Positions 1 through 8,787 of a DNA stretch of 64,000 bases are shown in pieces. Location of the stretch: the NCBI GenBank assembly GCA_965224785.1, contig OZ245062.1:4464001-4528000 (forward strand), written 5' to 3'. Each line of letters starts with the position of its first letter. The stretch's first letter is position 1. The notes under the pieces are model-generated. The model had not been told where the DNA came from and did not search any database. It was given only the letters and a program-made list of their open reading frames with translations. A program made the translations under genes and the position numbers. This DNA is from JALSNL01 sp036479585. GTDB taxonomy: Bacteria > Bacteroidota > Ignavibacteria > Ignavibacteriales > Melioribacteraceae.

Positions 1-141
1 TGCTTGATAGCCAGGACCATTATAAGACTTTCTGTAAAAGTAAGAGATGATTATTCCAGCTAGTAATGAAACTACTAAATTAGCAATCATTTCTAACGGA
101 GTAATTGAAACATTTAATATGTTACTAAAATCATCTAGCAT
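1..141 (-). CDS. DUF4956 domain membrane protein, N-terminal part only
   Basis: Only the first 47 codons lie in the window; the gene runs off the left edge. The peptide starts MLDDFSNIL and enters a hydrophobic stretch (about residues 18-35) followed by YFYRKSYNGPGY, which resembles the start of DUF4956 proteins, small inner-membrane proteins usually encoded beside VTC-type polyphosphate polymerases. Its ATG shares one base with the stop codon of the VTC gene (TAATG), so translation is probably coupled. The family call rests on this short segment plus the neighbour; function in the family is unknown, though it is thought to accompany the polymerase. Confidence 0.6.
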   Translation of the reverse strand, partial: MLDDFSNILNVSITPLEMIANLVVSLLAGIIISYFYRKSYNGPGYQA

Positions 142-926
142 TAAAAAACTCCTTCTTGTAAAGCAATATCTTCATCATTAAATGTTGAGGTAAATGTTCT
201 CTTAAACGGATTTATTATTTTAGATGAATCAATACAAATAGTATATTTTGAAACAGAACGTCTTGTAAGATTAAACTCCATAACAATATTTTGCAACCAT
301 TTAGGGTATCCGTTTGCAAATTTAATTTCCAAAACAAAATGATTTGGAATTGCATATTCTAAATTACCATCTTCATACAGTAAATCAAGCGATGGATTTT
401 CTAGATATCTAATATTCTTATCAAAAGTAATTCTCAAACTTGGATCAAATTTTGAGAAGTAAGCTTCTCTATCATAGACAATTAAAACTGTTGGTTTTAA
501 ATCATTTTTATAAAAGTGATGTAAAAATTTTTCAGCGTCTTCAATTGAATTTGCATAACCATTATTTGTCATTATATAAGGTTGCAACTGTTTTGTTTCT
601 AATAGATTAACTAAATCTTCATACTCAAGGGGCGAACGGTTTTTACCAATAAAATTATCATACTTATTTTTAATTTCTAGAAAAACTATATTACTTGCAT
701 TGGTTTTATTGTAACTTCTTATGCGTAGTTTTTTTCGAATTTTAATTCCATCCATTTTTTCATGATAGTAATCAAAACTTGATGTATCATAATAAATGCT
801 TCGGACTGTATATTGATTACCTTCTTTATCTTTTGCAAATGGATCAACGCTCAGATACGGCATCATCTTCATACGGAGTTTTGGTAAATCGTTATTGCTG
901 ACTAAAAACTTATACTCTAAACGCAT
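141..926 (-). CDS. VTC-domain polyphosphate polymerase-like protein
   Basis: A 261-residue protein matching the VTC domain, the catalytic tunnel domain of eukaryotic Vtc4 and its bacterial relatives, which make or handle inorganic polyphosphate from nucleoside triphosphates. Visible hallmarks are EYKF at the N terminus, VRSIYYDT, the basic strand KIRKKLRIRSYN, FLEIKNKY, a second basic/acidic strand set PTVLIVYDREAY and LRITFDKNIRY, then LEIKFANGYPKWL and the terminal SVSKYTICI. Such alternating charged strands line the tunnel. The length is normal for a stand-alone bacterial VTC protein. It lies 2 bases after an HlyD-like gene and overlaps a DUF4956 gene by one base, so the three form one operon. 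The activity itself is inferred from the family. Confidence 0.85.
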   Translation of the reverse strand: MRLEYKFLVSNNDLPKLRMKMMPYLSVDPFAKDKEGNQYTVRSIYYDTSSFDYYHEKMDGIKIRKKLRIRSYNKTNASNIVFLEIKNKYDNFIGKNRSPLEYEDLVNLLETKQLQPYIMTNNGYANSIEDAEKFLHHFYKNDLKPTVLIVYDREAYFSKFDPSLRITFDKNIRYLENPSLDLLYEDGNLEYAIPNHFVLEIKFANGYPKWLQNIVMEFNLTRRSVSKYTICIDSSKIINPFKRTFTSTFNDEDIALQEGVF

Positions 927-928
927 AA

Positions 929-1990
929 TTAGTTTATCATTGTTTTAACAATATTAGTAAAATAATCTAATGCTGTTGTTGTACCACAACTGACTTTACA
1001 ATTAACCATTAGTCCAGGTGCAAGTTCTGTTAGATTTGTATTTGATAAAACAGTTGCAACAACAAATTCTCTTCCACTAATATTTACAACTGAATTTTCA
1101 ATTATACCTATTTCTCCATTACCAATTTCTGAAATATTATTTGCAGAAAATTCAACTGTTTGATTCATCCTAATTTTTTTAGAATCACTCCATTCTATAG
1201 GGAGTAGAACTACATATTTGCTAGTATCGTTAACTATTAGCAATGTATCTCGTGAGTAGCTTCTACTTATCATACCGGAAATGGGAGAAGTTATATTATT
1301 ATTTTCAAATCGTTTTTGCAGAACATCAATCTCTTTTTCTATAGCACTAATTTTTGAAGCAGCAAAATTAATCTCTTCTGTTTTTGCACCACTCTGTAAG
1401 GCTCTAAGCTTCTCAACTATAATAGAAATATTAATTTTAGCTAATTCATATTTTGCTTCAATTTCTTCATACTCTTGAGCTGATACTAATTGTCTTTCGA
1501 ATAATTTCTTTTTTCTTTCAAACAGTTTTTGTTGTTCATCTAACTGCTTATTAGCAAATTCTAATTTTTTCTTTTCTGTTTCTACAATTGATTTTTTTTC
1601 ACTACTGACTTGTACTTTAAGAAATGCTCGAGCTGTTTCTAATTTACCTTTTAATTTTTGTATGTCTTTCTCAATTTCATTCGAGATAATAAAACCAATA
1701 GTATCATTAACTAAAACAGAAGTATTTCTTAAAATCTTTTCGTTTAGCTTAAATTGTATTGCATCACCTCTCTCAAACTGAGTAACAGTAAACTCACTAT
1801 TTCTGCCAGTTGAATTATCAACTAAAGATGTTAGTAATCTGCCATCGGTTCCTTTTGATAAGACCCAACTTTTGTGAGGTAGTAATTTCCCTTTGGCATT
1901 TATATACTGTGAATACTCAATTGGTAAAAAGAGCAACAATGCTATTGCTACTATTGTAAATATTAGTATTATTTTATTTTTGTTATTCAT
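929..1990 (-). CDS. HlyD-family periplasmic adaptor (membrane fusion protein)
   Basis: 353 residues with one N-terminal membrane helix (about residues 7-25), a lipoyl/barrel-sandwich half, a long coiled coil rich in K, E and Q (about residues 105-235, with repeated EKKKLEFANKQLDEQQKLFE-like heptads), and the returning barrel segment SPISGMISRSYSRDTLL near residue 235. This is the architecture of HlyD/EmrA-type membrane fusion proteins that bridge inner-membrane exporters to the outer membrane. No ABC or MFS exporter gene is next to it in the window; instead it heads an operon with the VTC and DUF4956 genes. It could serve an exporter further left, or have a structural role with the VTC pair. 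No clear Shine-Dalgarno site precedes the ATG. Confidence 0.8.
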   Translation of the reverse strand: MNNKNKIILIFTIVAIALLLFLPIEYSQYINAKGKLLPHKSWVLSKGTDGRLLTSLVDNSTGRNSEFTVTQFERGDAIQFKLNEKILRNTSVLVNDTIGFIISNEIEKDIQKLKGKLETARAFLKVQVSSEKKSIVETEKKKLEFANKQLDEQQKLFERKKKLFERQLVSAQEYEEIEAKYELAKINISIIVEKLRALQSGAKTEEINFAASKISAIEKEIDVLQKRFENNNITSPISGMISRSYSRDTLLIVNDTSKYVVLLPIEWSDSKKIRMNQTVEFSANNISEIGNGEIGIIENSVVNISGREFVVATVLSNTNLTELAPGLMVNCKVSCGTTTALDYFTNIVKTMIN

Positions 1991-2040
1991 ATTATATTTA
2001 AATATTTAACTCTTAAATTAATGCAATTGTAATTTATATG

Positions 2041-2056
2041 TGTGATTAATATCATA
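2041..2056. promoter_or_regulatory. Possible Crp/Fnr-family site
   Basis: TGTGATTAATATCATA fits the TGTGA-N6-TCACA palindrome with one mismatch. It lies about 50 bases upstream of the HlyD-like gene and about 85 bases upstream of the divergent small lipoprotein gene. One imperfect dyad in AT-rich DNA is weak evidence on its own. Confidence 0.3.
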
Positions 2057-2142
2057 AAAGGTAAAAACATATAATCCTTTACTTCATAAATATTAAAATA
2101 TTCACTAATATTAAATCCACAAATAATTACACTTAATTACAA

Positions 2143-2367
2143 ATGAAAATTTCCGAAACAATATTTTTAATTCTATTTTCAACGTTATTACTGAACAGTT
2201 GTAATTCAGATGATGTAAAAGAAAACTTGAAAGAATCTAAAAACAATAGCGTCGATGTTTTACGAAATAAAAAAATTATGGAACAAGATAAAGTTGATAG
2301 TCTAAAAAGAGAAATTCACCTGTTGAAATTAAAACAAGATAGTATTAAGACTATAAATAATTTATAG
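2143..2367 (+). CDS. Small predicted lipoprotein
   Basis: 74 residues. The N terminus MKISETIFLILFSTLLLNSC is a lipoprotein signal peptide with cysteine at position 20 (LLNSC as lipobox). The mature part is short, charged and helical (KVDSLKREIHLLKLKQDSIK), probably a coiled coil. I do not recognise a family. It faces the oxidase operon, ends at a shared hairpin terminator, and is likely a real expressed gene because the signal peptide is so clear. Confidence 0.6.
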   Translation: MKISETIFLILFSTLLLNSCNSDDVKENLKESKNNSVDVLRNKKIMEQDKVDSLKREIHLLKLKQDSIKTINNL

Positions 2368-2400
2368 TTTTGCAACTAATTTTAAGAATAATAATTTAAT

Positions 2401-2436
2401 AAAAAAGCCTTACCAAAAATTTTGGTGAGGCTTTTG
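2401..2436. terminator. Bidirectional hairpin terminator
   Basis: AAAAGCCTTACCAAAA and TTTTGGTGAGGCTTTT form a stem with an A-rich left flank and T-rich right flank, so it can stop transcription from both the small lipoprotein gene and the converging ccoP gene. Confidence 0.8.
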
Positions 2437-2465
2437 AATTTTGAAAAAATGTTAAGCTAAATTTA

Positions 2466-3284
2466 CTATTCGTAAAGATCACCTTCTGCATCTTTTTGAT
2501 TAGGAGGATTTGTACCTCTCATTGTAAGAATGTAACTAGCCACTTCTTGCATAGCTACAGGATCTAATTGAGACTGCCAACTAATCATTCCTTTTGCAGG
2601 AACACCAACTTTAATAATTCTATACAAGTCATTTATTTTATTTCCATGAATCCAATAATCATCTGTAAAGTTAGGTCCAACTAATCCTTCACCTTTAGAA
2701 AGATGACAAGCAACGCAATGTTTATCATAAGTTACTTTCCCATTTGCAAGTGAAGTAGCATCATCCAAAACAGTTACAGTATTTTCATCAATTACAGCTC
2801 CACTTTCTGCTGCAACAGCTTCAAGTTCAAGTGATGCCATTCTAACTTCTTCAGTATATTCATAAGTTTGGTAATCACCTTCACCATCAAACAAAATATG
2901 ATACTTAAAAATATAAATTACTGCAAATATCATAGAAGCATAAAATGTCATCAAAAACCAAGGTGGAATTTTATTATTCAATTCTCTAATTCCATCAAAG
3001 TCGTGGTCAAGTAGAATTGATTGTTCATCTTCAATTGATGTTTCAAAATTAAGGGAACTAAAAATAGAAGATTTACTATCAACAGATTTTTCTCCCTTCT
3101 CGGAATTTACTAAAACTAACCATAAAATAACTGCAATAAGAAAGGCAGTTACTGCAACCATAATTTTTACAACGGAAGCAAGTCCATCTCCATCTTCTAC
3201 ACCAGTCTGAGCAAAAATAGGAGTACTAACAATGAACAGCAGAAACATTATGGTAATCATTTTCAGTTGTTTAATTACTTTCAT
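2466..3284 (-). CDS. ccoP: cbb3 cytochrome c oxidase subunit CcoP (one haem c)
   Basis: 272 residues. It has an N-terminal hydrophobic leader (MITIMFLLFIVSTPIFA), a second helix (about residues 35-62), and a third after the CcoP-type linker IRELNNKIPPWFL (about residues 110-130). The C-terminal cytochrome c domain has a single CVACH haem motif near residue 190 and a GMISW methionine ligand region. Canonical proteobacterial CcoP has two haems; the single-haem form with an extra N-terminal membrane part is the version seen in Bacteroidota-like oxidases. It passes electrons from a soluble cytochrome to the catalytic subunit. The start overlaps the end of ccoQ by 14 bases. Confidence 0.92.
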   Translation of the reverse strand: MKVIKQLKMITIMFLLFIVSTPIFAQTGVEDGDGLASVVKIMVAVTAFLIAVILWLVLVNSEKGEKSVDSKSSIFSSLNFETSIEDEQSILLDHDFDGIRELNNKIPPWFLMTFYASMIFAVIYIFKYHILFDGEGDYQTYEYTEEVRMASLELEAVAAESGAVIDENTVTVLDDATSLANGKVTYDKHCVACHLSKGEGLVGPNFTDDYWIHGNKINDLYRIIKVGVPAKGMISWQSQLDPVAMQEVASYILTMRGTNPPNQKDAEGDLYE

Positions 3285-3477
3285 TTTTATTCTCTGAATT
3301 ATTTAAAAAATTATTTTCATTATCCAAGGGAACACTTTCCATCTCGGAAATATATTCTTTATCTCGGGTTACAATCCATAAAACAGCCCCGACAAATACA
3401 AGCATAAAAAGTATGATCGTAATTATCGGGTAAATAGAAACATTTTCAATTGAACTTAAATAGTTTGAAAATTTCAT
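3271..3477 (-). CDS. ccoQ: CcoQ-like small oxidase subunit
   Basis: 68 residues with one membrane helix (about residues 15-37: YPIITIILFMLVFVGAVLWI) followed by an acidic, Asn-rich tail. Size, single helix, and position between ccoNO and ccoP identify it as the CcoQ/FixQ component, which stabilises the cbb3 oxidase. Sequence conservation in this family is low, so the call depends mostly on context. Its stop codon lies inside the beginning of ccoP. Confidence 0.8.
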   Translation of the reverse strand: MKFSNYLSSIENVSIYPIITIILFMLVFVGAVLWIVTRDKEYISEMESVPLDNENNFLNNSENKNESN

Positions 3478-3485
3478 TTGAATTC

Positions 3486-5612
3486 CTATTTGTTATCTGC
3501 AACTTCTGCTTTAATGTCAGTTCCTAATCTTTGGAGATAAGCAATTAAAGCTATAATCTCTTTATCAGATTCTGCTGCAACACCACTTTCAATTAAATCG
3601 TTTGTAATTGTTTCTGCTTGAGCTGCAAGATCATCATTTGCTATATCTTCATAACCTTCTTCATAAGGAACGCCAATTGAACGCATTCCAGATATTTTTG
3701 CAGCAGTTGTTGAAATATCTAAATTATCTTCAAGCAACCAAGTATAAACCGGCATCAAAGAACCAGGCGACATTGATTGTGGATCATCCATATGCATATA
3801 ATGCCACATATTAGAATACTTGCCTCCAATTCTGTGTAAATCCGGTCCTGTTCTTTTTGAACCCCACAAGTGCGGATGATCATAAACAAATTCACCAGCT
3901 TTTGAGTACTCTCCATATCTTTCAACTTCAGATCTAAAAGGTCTTACCATTTGAGTATGGCAGTTATTACAACCCTCTCTAATATATAAATCTCTACCTT
4001 GCAACTCTAAAGGTGTATAAGGTTGAACAGAAGCAATAGTTGCAACATTTGATTCAACCAAGTACAATGGAACAATTTCCACTAACCCTCCAATTGCAAT
4101 TGCTAAAAATGCTAAACCAGTAAATAACATAGTTTTAGATTCAATGTAACGATGAATCATTCCCCATTTGGGTTTATCAGTTATTTCACCAATTGGAGCT
4201 GCTTCAGCTTCTTCATTAGCTACGAACGATCCTTGCTTAGCAGTTTTCATTAAATTGTAAATCATTACAAATAAACCGATGTAATAAATTGTTCCACCAA
4301 TAGATCTCATAATATACATTGGAACAATTTGTATAACAGTTTCTAAAAAGTTAGGATATTTTAATAAACCTAACGGAGTAAATTCTTTCCACATTAATGC
4401 TTGAGCAATACCTGCCCACCACATTGGAATAACCCAAAGAACTATTCCTAAAGTTCCAATCCAAAAATGTGCATTTGCTAATTTTTTAGAATATAATTCA
4501 GTATTCCACATTTTAGGAACTAAATAATATAACATACCGAAAATCATAAATCCATTCCAGCCAAGAGTTCCAACGTGAACGTGTGCAGGAATCCAATCTG
4601 TAAAATGTGCTAAAGCATTAACATTTTTAAGCGATAACATAGGTCCTTCAAATGTTGACATACCATAAGCGGTTACTGCTACAACAAAGAATTTAAGAAC
4701 GGGATTATCTCTCACTCTATCCCACGCACCTCTTAGTGTTAACAAGCCGTTAAGCATACCGCCCCAAGAAGGCATCCAAAGCATTATAGAAAATACAACG
4801 CCAAGTGATTGTGCCCAGTTTGGAAGAGCAGTATATAATAAGTGATGCGGCCCTGCCCAAATGTAAATAAAAATTAACGTCCAAAAATGTAGAATAGAAA
4901 GCTTATAAGAAAAGATAGGTCTGTTAGCAGCCTTAGGTAAAAAGTAATACATTATACCAAGAAAGGGAGTAGTTAAGAAAAATGCAACTGCATTATGACC
5001 ATACCACCATTGAACTAGTGCATCTTGAATACCTGCATATACAGGATAACTTTTGAAGAGACCAACAGGGATTTCAACTGAATTACCAAGATGTAGAACT
5101 GCTACGGTAACAAAAGTAGAAATATAAAACCAGGCAGCAACATAAATATGTTTCTCTCTTCTTTTTACGAGAGTCATAATCATATTGATACCGAACACAA
5201 CCCAAATAACAGTAATTAAAATATCAATTGGCCATTCAAGTTCTGCATACTCTTTTGAAGTAGTTAGCCCTAAAGGTAAAGTAACCGCAGCAAGAACAAT
5301 AACTAATTGCCAACCCCAAAAGTTTATCTTGCTAAGTACATCACTAAACATTCTAGATTTAGTAATACGTTGTAGCGAATAATAAACTCCAACAAAAATT
5401 GCATTGCCAACAAAAGCAAAAATTGCGGCGTTGGTATGTAGTGGTCTTAAGCGACCAAAAGTAGTGTACGGTAGTCCTAGATTTAGTGCTGGCCAATAGA
5501 GAGCTATGGCAATCCATAGACCTACTAAAAGTGCAACAACACCCCAAACAACTGTAGCTATTATAAATAGCTTAACTATCTGGTTGTCATACTTGAACTT
5601 CTCAAGATTCAT
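3486..5612 (-). CDS. ccoNO: Fused cbb3 oxidase subunits I and II (CcoN-CcoO)
   Basis: 708 residues. The first ~470 residues are the 12-helix CcoN haem-copper oxidase core, with the metal-ligand histidine segments WWYGHNAVAFFL, GPHHLLY and HVHVGTLGWNG. After one more helix the rest is CcoO: QPYTPLELQGRDLYIREG leads into CNNCH (about residue 550), then TGPDLHRIGG and SMSPGSLMPVYTWL. The fusion of the two subunits into one chain is known from Bacteroidota. This is the catalytic O2-reducing, proton-pumping unit used at low oxygen. The start has a good Shine-Dalgarno (AAGGAG) about 7 bases upstream. It heads ccoNO-ccoQ-ccoP. Confidence 0.95.
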   Translation of the reverse strand: MNLEKFKYDNQIVKLFIIATVVWGVVALLVGLWIAIALYWPALNLGLPYTTFGRLRPLHTNAAIFAFVGNAIFVGVYYSLQRITKSRMFSDVLSKINFWGWQLVIVLAAVTLPLGLTTSKEYAELEWPIDILITVIWVVFGINMIMTLVKRREKHIYVAAWFYISTFVTVAVLHLGNSVEIPVGLFKSYPVYAGIQDALVQWWYGHNAVAFFLTTPFLGIMYYFLPKAANRPIFSYKLSILHFWTLIFIYIWAGPHHLLYTALPNWAQSLGVVFSIMLWMPSWGGMLNGLLTLRGAWDRVRDNPVLKFFVVAVTAYGMSTFEGPMLSLKNVNALAHFTDWIPAHVHVGTLGWNGFMIFGMLYYLVPKMWNTELYSKKLANAHFWIGTLGIVLWVIPMWWAGIAQALMWKEFTPLGLLKYPNFLETVIQIVPMYIMRSIGGTIYYIGLFVMIYNLMKTAKQGSFVANEEAEAAPIGEITDKPKWGMIHRYIESKTMLFTGLAFLAIAIGGLVEIVPLYLVESNVATIASVQPYTPLELQGRDLYIREGCNNCHTQMVRPFRSEVERYGEYSKAGEFVYDHPHLWGSKRTGPDLHRIGGKYSNMWHYMHMDDPQSMSPGSLMPVYTWLLEDNLDISTTAAKISGMRSIGVPYEEGYEDIANDDLAAQAETITNDLIESGVAAESDKEIIALIAYLQRLGTDIKAEVADNK

Positions 5613-5663
5613 AAAAGATGCTCCTTATTTAATTGATTAATTATTCTGAAAAATTTTACAGTC

Positions 5664-5764
5664 TGTCATTTTCGAATGTTTCTATCGGAAATCCAGTTGC
5701 ATAGAATCACCTGGATTCCCAGTCAAAGTTTATCCCGTGTTTTTAAGCGGGGATGGGAATGACA
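5664..5764. repeat. REP-like palindromic element between ccoS and ccoNO
   Basis: An element bounded by TGTCATT (5664-5670) and AATGACA (5758-5764), containing inner hairpins ATCCAG/CTGGAT and ATCCCG/CGGGGAT. The TGTCATTCC-type ends are typical of dispersed bacterial palindromes, and two related elements occur at 34496 and 45065. It separates the assembly genes from the structural operon and may act as an mRNA-stability or transcription-pausing element; that role is inference. Confidence 0.6.
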
Positions 5765-5795
5765 AGCATTTTTTTAAAACATATTTATATAAAAT

Positions 5796-5975
5796 CTATT
5801 TTTTATTCTTTTCTGGTTCAGTTTTCTTTTTAACCAACTCATTATCAAAAAGAATTCTTACAGATGGTGTATAGTTATCATCGTACTGACCTGACTTAAC
5901 AGCCCACAAGTAAGCGGCAAGAAACATAATTGCAACAAAGGAACTAAATGCTATTAAAAGAAAAATTACCGACAT
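5796..5975 (-). CDS. ccoS: CcoS, cbb3 oxidase maturation protein
   Basis: A 59-residue gene too short for many gene finders. The peptide begins MSVIFLLIAFSSFVAIMFLA, one membrane helix, followed by AYLWAVKSGQYDD, the signature of CcoS/FixS, then a charged tail (VRILFDNELVKKK). CcoS is needed to insert haem and copper into CcoN. Its ATG overlaps the ccoI stop by one base (TAATG), and ccoI-ccoS pairing is the classic arrangement. Confidence is high because motif, size and position all agree. Confidence 0.9.
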   Translation of the reverse strand: MSVIFLLIAFSSFVAIMFLAAYLWAVKSGQYDDNYTPSVRILFDNELVKKKTEPEKNKK

Positions 5976-8392
5976 TACAATAACCCTTTTTTCTTTGCAA
6001 ATATATTTGTAGCAAGTGTGGTAAACACTACAACAGAAATTGAACTGAGTGGCATAAGTATTGCGGAAATTACAGGAGATAAAGTTCCTTGTACAGCAAA
6101 GCTTAAACCGATTATATTATATATAAATGATATAACGAAACTAATCAGAATAATTTTTCTACTTATCCTTGAAAAGTTAATAAAATTATTTAGATATTGA
6201 AAGGAATTTGCATCTAAAATTCCATCACAAGCTGGAGAAAAATTATTAACATCTTCTGCAATTGAAATGCCAACATTACTTGCACTTAAAGCCCCAGCAT
6301 CATTTAAGCCATCGCCAATCATAAGAACTTTTTCATTCTCTTTCTTTAAGTTTTCAACATAGGTTAATTTATTGTACGGAGTTTGTTTAAATAACATTTT
6401 TGTTTTTTCTGGGAAGTAATTTGTAAGTTGTTTCTGTTCACTATTATTATCTCCCGATAATATTGACAGCTTGTAATAATTAGTAAGCGAAGTAATAACT
6501 TTTTTTAACTCCGGTCTGTATGTGTTGTTAACTTTAAAAAATCCTTTCTGAACATTGTTAATGGATAGATAGACTTTTGTACTTAAATTAATTTCATCAC
6601 TTTCTTCATCTTTGTTAACGTATACTTTAGAACCAATTTGGATTTGAGTTCCATCTATAATTGCTTTTATTCCCAGCCCAGCTTTTTCTTCATAATTTTC
6701 TATTGTTGTAATTTCTTTTACATCAAACAAATTGTAAATGTTTTTGCTTAACGGATGTGAAGAATTTCTTACAAGAGATTTTATAAGTTGTTTTTCTTTT
6801 TCAGTAAGTTCATCACCTTCGTAGTTTACTGTGGCACTTCCGGTTTCGGTTAAGGTCCCGGTTTTGTCAAAAACTATTGAAGAAATACTTGCTAACTTTT
6901 CAATTACATGAGTACTTTTAACATAGAATTTATTCTTACCAAAAATCCTTAAGGTATTGCCAAGTGTAAATGGAGTTGAAAGTGCTAATGCACAAGGGCA
7001 AGCTATTATTAACACAGCGGTAAAAGCATTGAATGCAAGCTTAGTATCAGTAGAGAACCAATACAATCCGGCAACCGTGGCTATTACAATAATTACAAAA
7101 GTAAAATATTTACTAACCACATTTACAAAAGCATCTATGTTGCTTTCTTCATCTTTGTCAAAAGCTTTGCTGTTCCAAAGTTGAGTTAAGTAACTTTGTG
7201 AAACTTCTTTTATAGTTTCTACTTCAATAGCTCCACCAACTTGTCGTCCTCCAGCATAAATCATATCGCCATTTTCTTTTTCTATGGGATTTGATTCTCC
7301 GGTTACAAAACTGTAATCAATAAAAGCACTTCCGTTTATTAAAATAGAATCTGCCGGAATTAATTCTGCATTTTTGATTATAATTCTATCTCCAACATTT
7401 AATTTTTCTACTGGCTTAGTAGTCTCAATTTTATTTTTAAGAATTGTTACAGCAATGGGGAAGTACGATTTATAATTTCTATCAAAATTTAAAGCAGCGT
7501 AAGTTTTGTTCTGAAACATTCTTCCAACAATTAGGAAGAAGACTAAGGCTGTCATAGAATCTAAATATCCTACTCCGGTTTGGGTAAATATTTCATACAA
7601 GCTTCTTAAAAAAAGTACGATAACCCCTATTGATATAGGGACATCGACATTAACAATCTTTTTCTTTAAACCTTTGTAAGCTGAAATAAAATATTCACTT
7701 GCGCTATAAAAGAAAACGGGAAGTGCAAAAAGAATGTTCAAATAACTAAATGCAGATTTTAAATTATCAATATCTAAATCATTTATCGATAAGTATTCTG
7801 GGAAACTGAAAAGCATAATATTCCCAGCGGCAAATCCGGCAACACCTAATTTGTACCAGAGTTTTTTATTTATTATTGCAGATTTTTCTTTTTCCTTCTC
7901 AGCTAAATTTAGGTCAGGTTCATAACCGATTGAATCTAAAAGTTCAACAATTTGTTTTAGAGTTGTTTCGTTTTCATCAAATTTTATTGAAACTATTTTT
8001 TTTAGGAAGTTCGCTTCTGAATGAATAACGCCCGGATTCATTTTTGAAAGATTTTCTAAAATCCAGATGCAAGAACTACAATGTGTTTGCGGAATGCTAA
8101 AAGTAATAGTAGTTATTTTTCCATCGGTAAAATCTATAAGTCTTTCTTTTAATTCTGTATCATCAAGAAAATCAAAATTTTTCTTAATATCATTTTTCTG
8201 CTTTACACCAGGAGCTTCATCTATAGTATAGTAGGTACATAAATCGTTAGCATCTAATAATTCATAAACAGTTTTGCAACCATTACAACAAAAGAGTTTC
8301 TCTCCAATTGCAATTTCATCATCCGGACAGTCTTCTCCGCAATGGTAACAAATTAGTTTTTCTTTAATCACTTTTTTGGTTTCTAATAACAA
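5975..8392 (-). CDS. ccoI: CcoI, copper-translocating P1B-type ATPase for cbb3 assembly
   Basis: 805 residues. The N terminus carries a Cys-rich metal-binding segment (CYHCGEDC, then CCNGC), followed by a ferredoxin-like HMA domain whose metal motif is CSSC (THCSSCIWI). Further on are the actuator motif TGES, the membrane CPC motif (ACPCALALS), the phosphorylation site DKTGT, and the hinge GDGLNDAGAL. The Cys-rich N-terminal segment is typical of the FixI/CcoI branch, which exports copper for the cbb3 oxidase. The first in-frame start is TTG at 8392 without a good ribosome site; a GTG seven codons later (MIKEKLICYHC) is an alternative. It is followed by ccoS with a one-base overlap. Confidence 0.93.
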   Translation of the reverse strand: MLLETKKVIKEKLICYHCGEDCPDDEIAIGEKLFCCNGCKTVYELLDANDLCTYYTIDEAPGVKQKNDIKKNFDFLDDTELKERLIDFTDGKITTITFSIPQTHCSSCIWILENLSKMNPGVIHSEANFLKKIVSIKFDENETTLKQIVELLDSIGYEPDLNLAEKEKEKSAIINKKLWYKLGVAGFAAGNIMLFSFPEYLSINDLDIDNLKSAFSYLNILFALPVFFYSASEYFISAYKGLKKKIVNVDVPISIGVIVLFLRSLYEIFTQTGVGYLDSMTALVFFLIVGRMFQNKTYAALNFDRNYKSYFPIAVTILKNKIETTKPVEKLNVGDRIIIKNAELIPADSILINGSAFIDYSFVTGESNPIEKENGDMIYAGGRQVGGAIEVETIKEVSQSYLTQLWNSKAFDKDEESNIDAFVNVVSKYFTFVIIVIATVAGLYWFSTDTKLAFNAFTAVLIIACPCALALSTPFTLGNTLRIFGKNKFYVKSTHVIEKLASISSIVFDKTGTLTETGSATVNYEGDELTEKEKQLIKSLVRNSSHPLSKNIYNLFDVKEITTIENYEEKAGLGIKAIIDGTQIQIGSKVYVNKDEESDEINLSTKVYLSINNVQKGFFKVNNTYRPELKKVITSLTNYYKLSILSGDNNSEQKQLTNYFPEKTKMLFKQTPYNKLTYVENLKKENEKVLMIGDGLNDAGALSASNVGISIAEDVNNFSPACDGILDANSFQYLNNFINFSRISRKIILISFVISFIYNIIGLSFAVQGTLSPVISAILMPLSSISVVVFTTLATNIFAKKKGLL

Positions 8393-8592
8393 TGTTATTT
8401 ATCTAAATTGTTTTTTCTCTTATAGAAAGTTAAAATAATTTAGTTTAAGTATTTAAGAAAAAGAAAAATATTTCTATTTGACTAAAATTCAATTAGTAAG
8501 TGCGACAGAATAGTTTTAAATTCTAAATAATTGCACGTATTTTTGTATATATAACTTTGTGTATGAACATAAGTATATTAAGGGGTTTTTTT

Positions 8593-8787
8593 ATGTCCAC
8601 ATTATCAATTGATGTTATAAAAAAATTGCATAATAAAGATCAAGAAAAAATATCATATTTTGTAAAATTATTATTGAAGAAAAAAGAATATAAAACTTTA
8701 TCAAAAGAAATCTCTGAAAGAAGAAATGAAATAAAGATGAAAGAAACACTAATCCATAAAGAATTATGGAGTAATTTGGATGTTTAA
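8593..8787 (+). CDS. Small antitoxin-like protein next to a broken RelE/ParE toxin
   Basis: 64 residues, MSTLSIDVIKKLHNKDQE onward, highly charged and helical. I chose the ATG at 8593 because AAGGGG lies a few bases upstream; an in-frame ATG at 8557 has no ribosome site. The gene overlaps by 8 bases the start of a RelE/ParE-like toxin remnant in another frame, the usual antitoxin-first layout, so it is probably the antitoxin half of a dead or dying module. I do not recognise the family from sequence alone. Confidence 0.5.
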   Translation: MSTLSIDVIKKLHNKDQEKISYFVKLLLKKKEYKTLSKEISERRNEIKMKETLIHKELWSNLDV

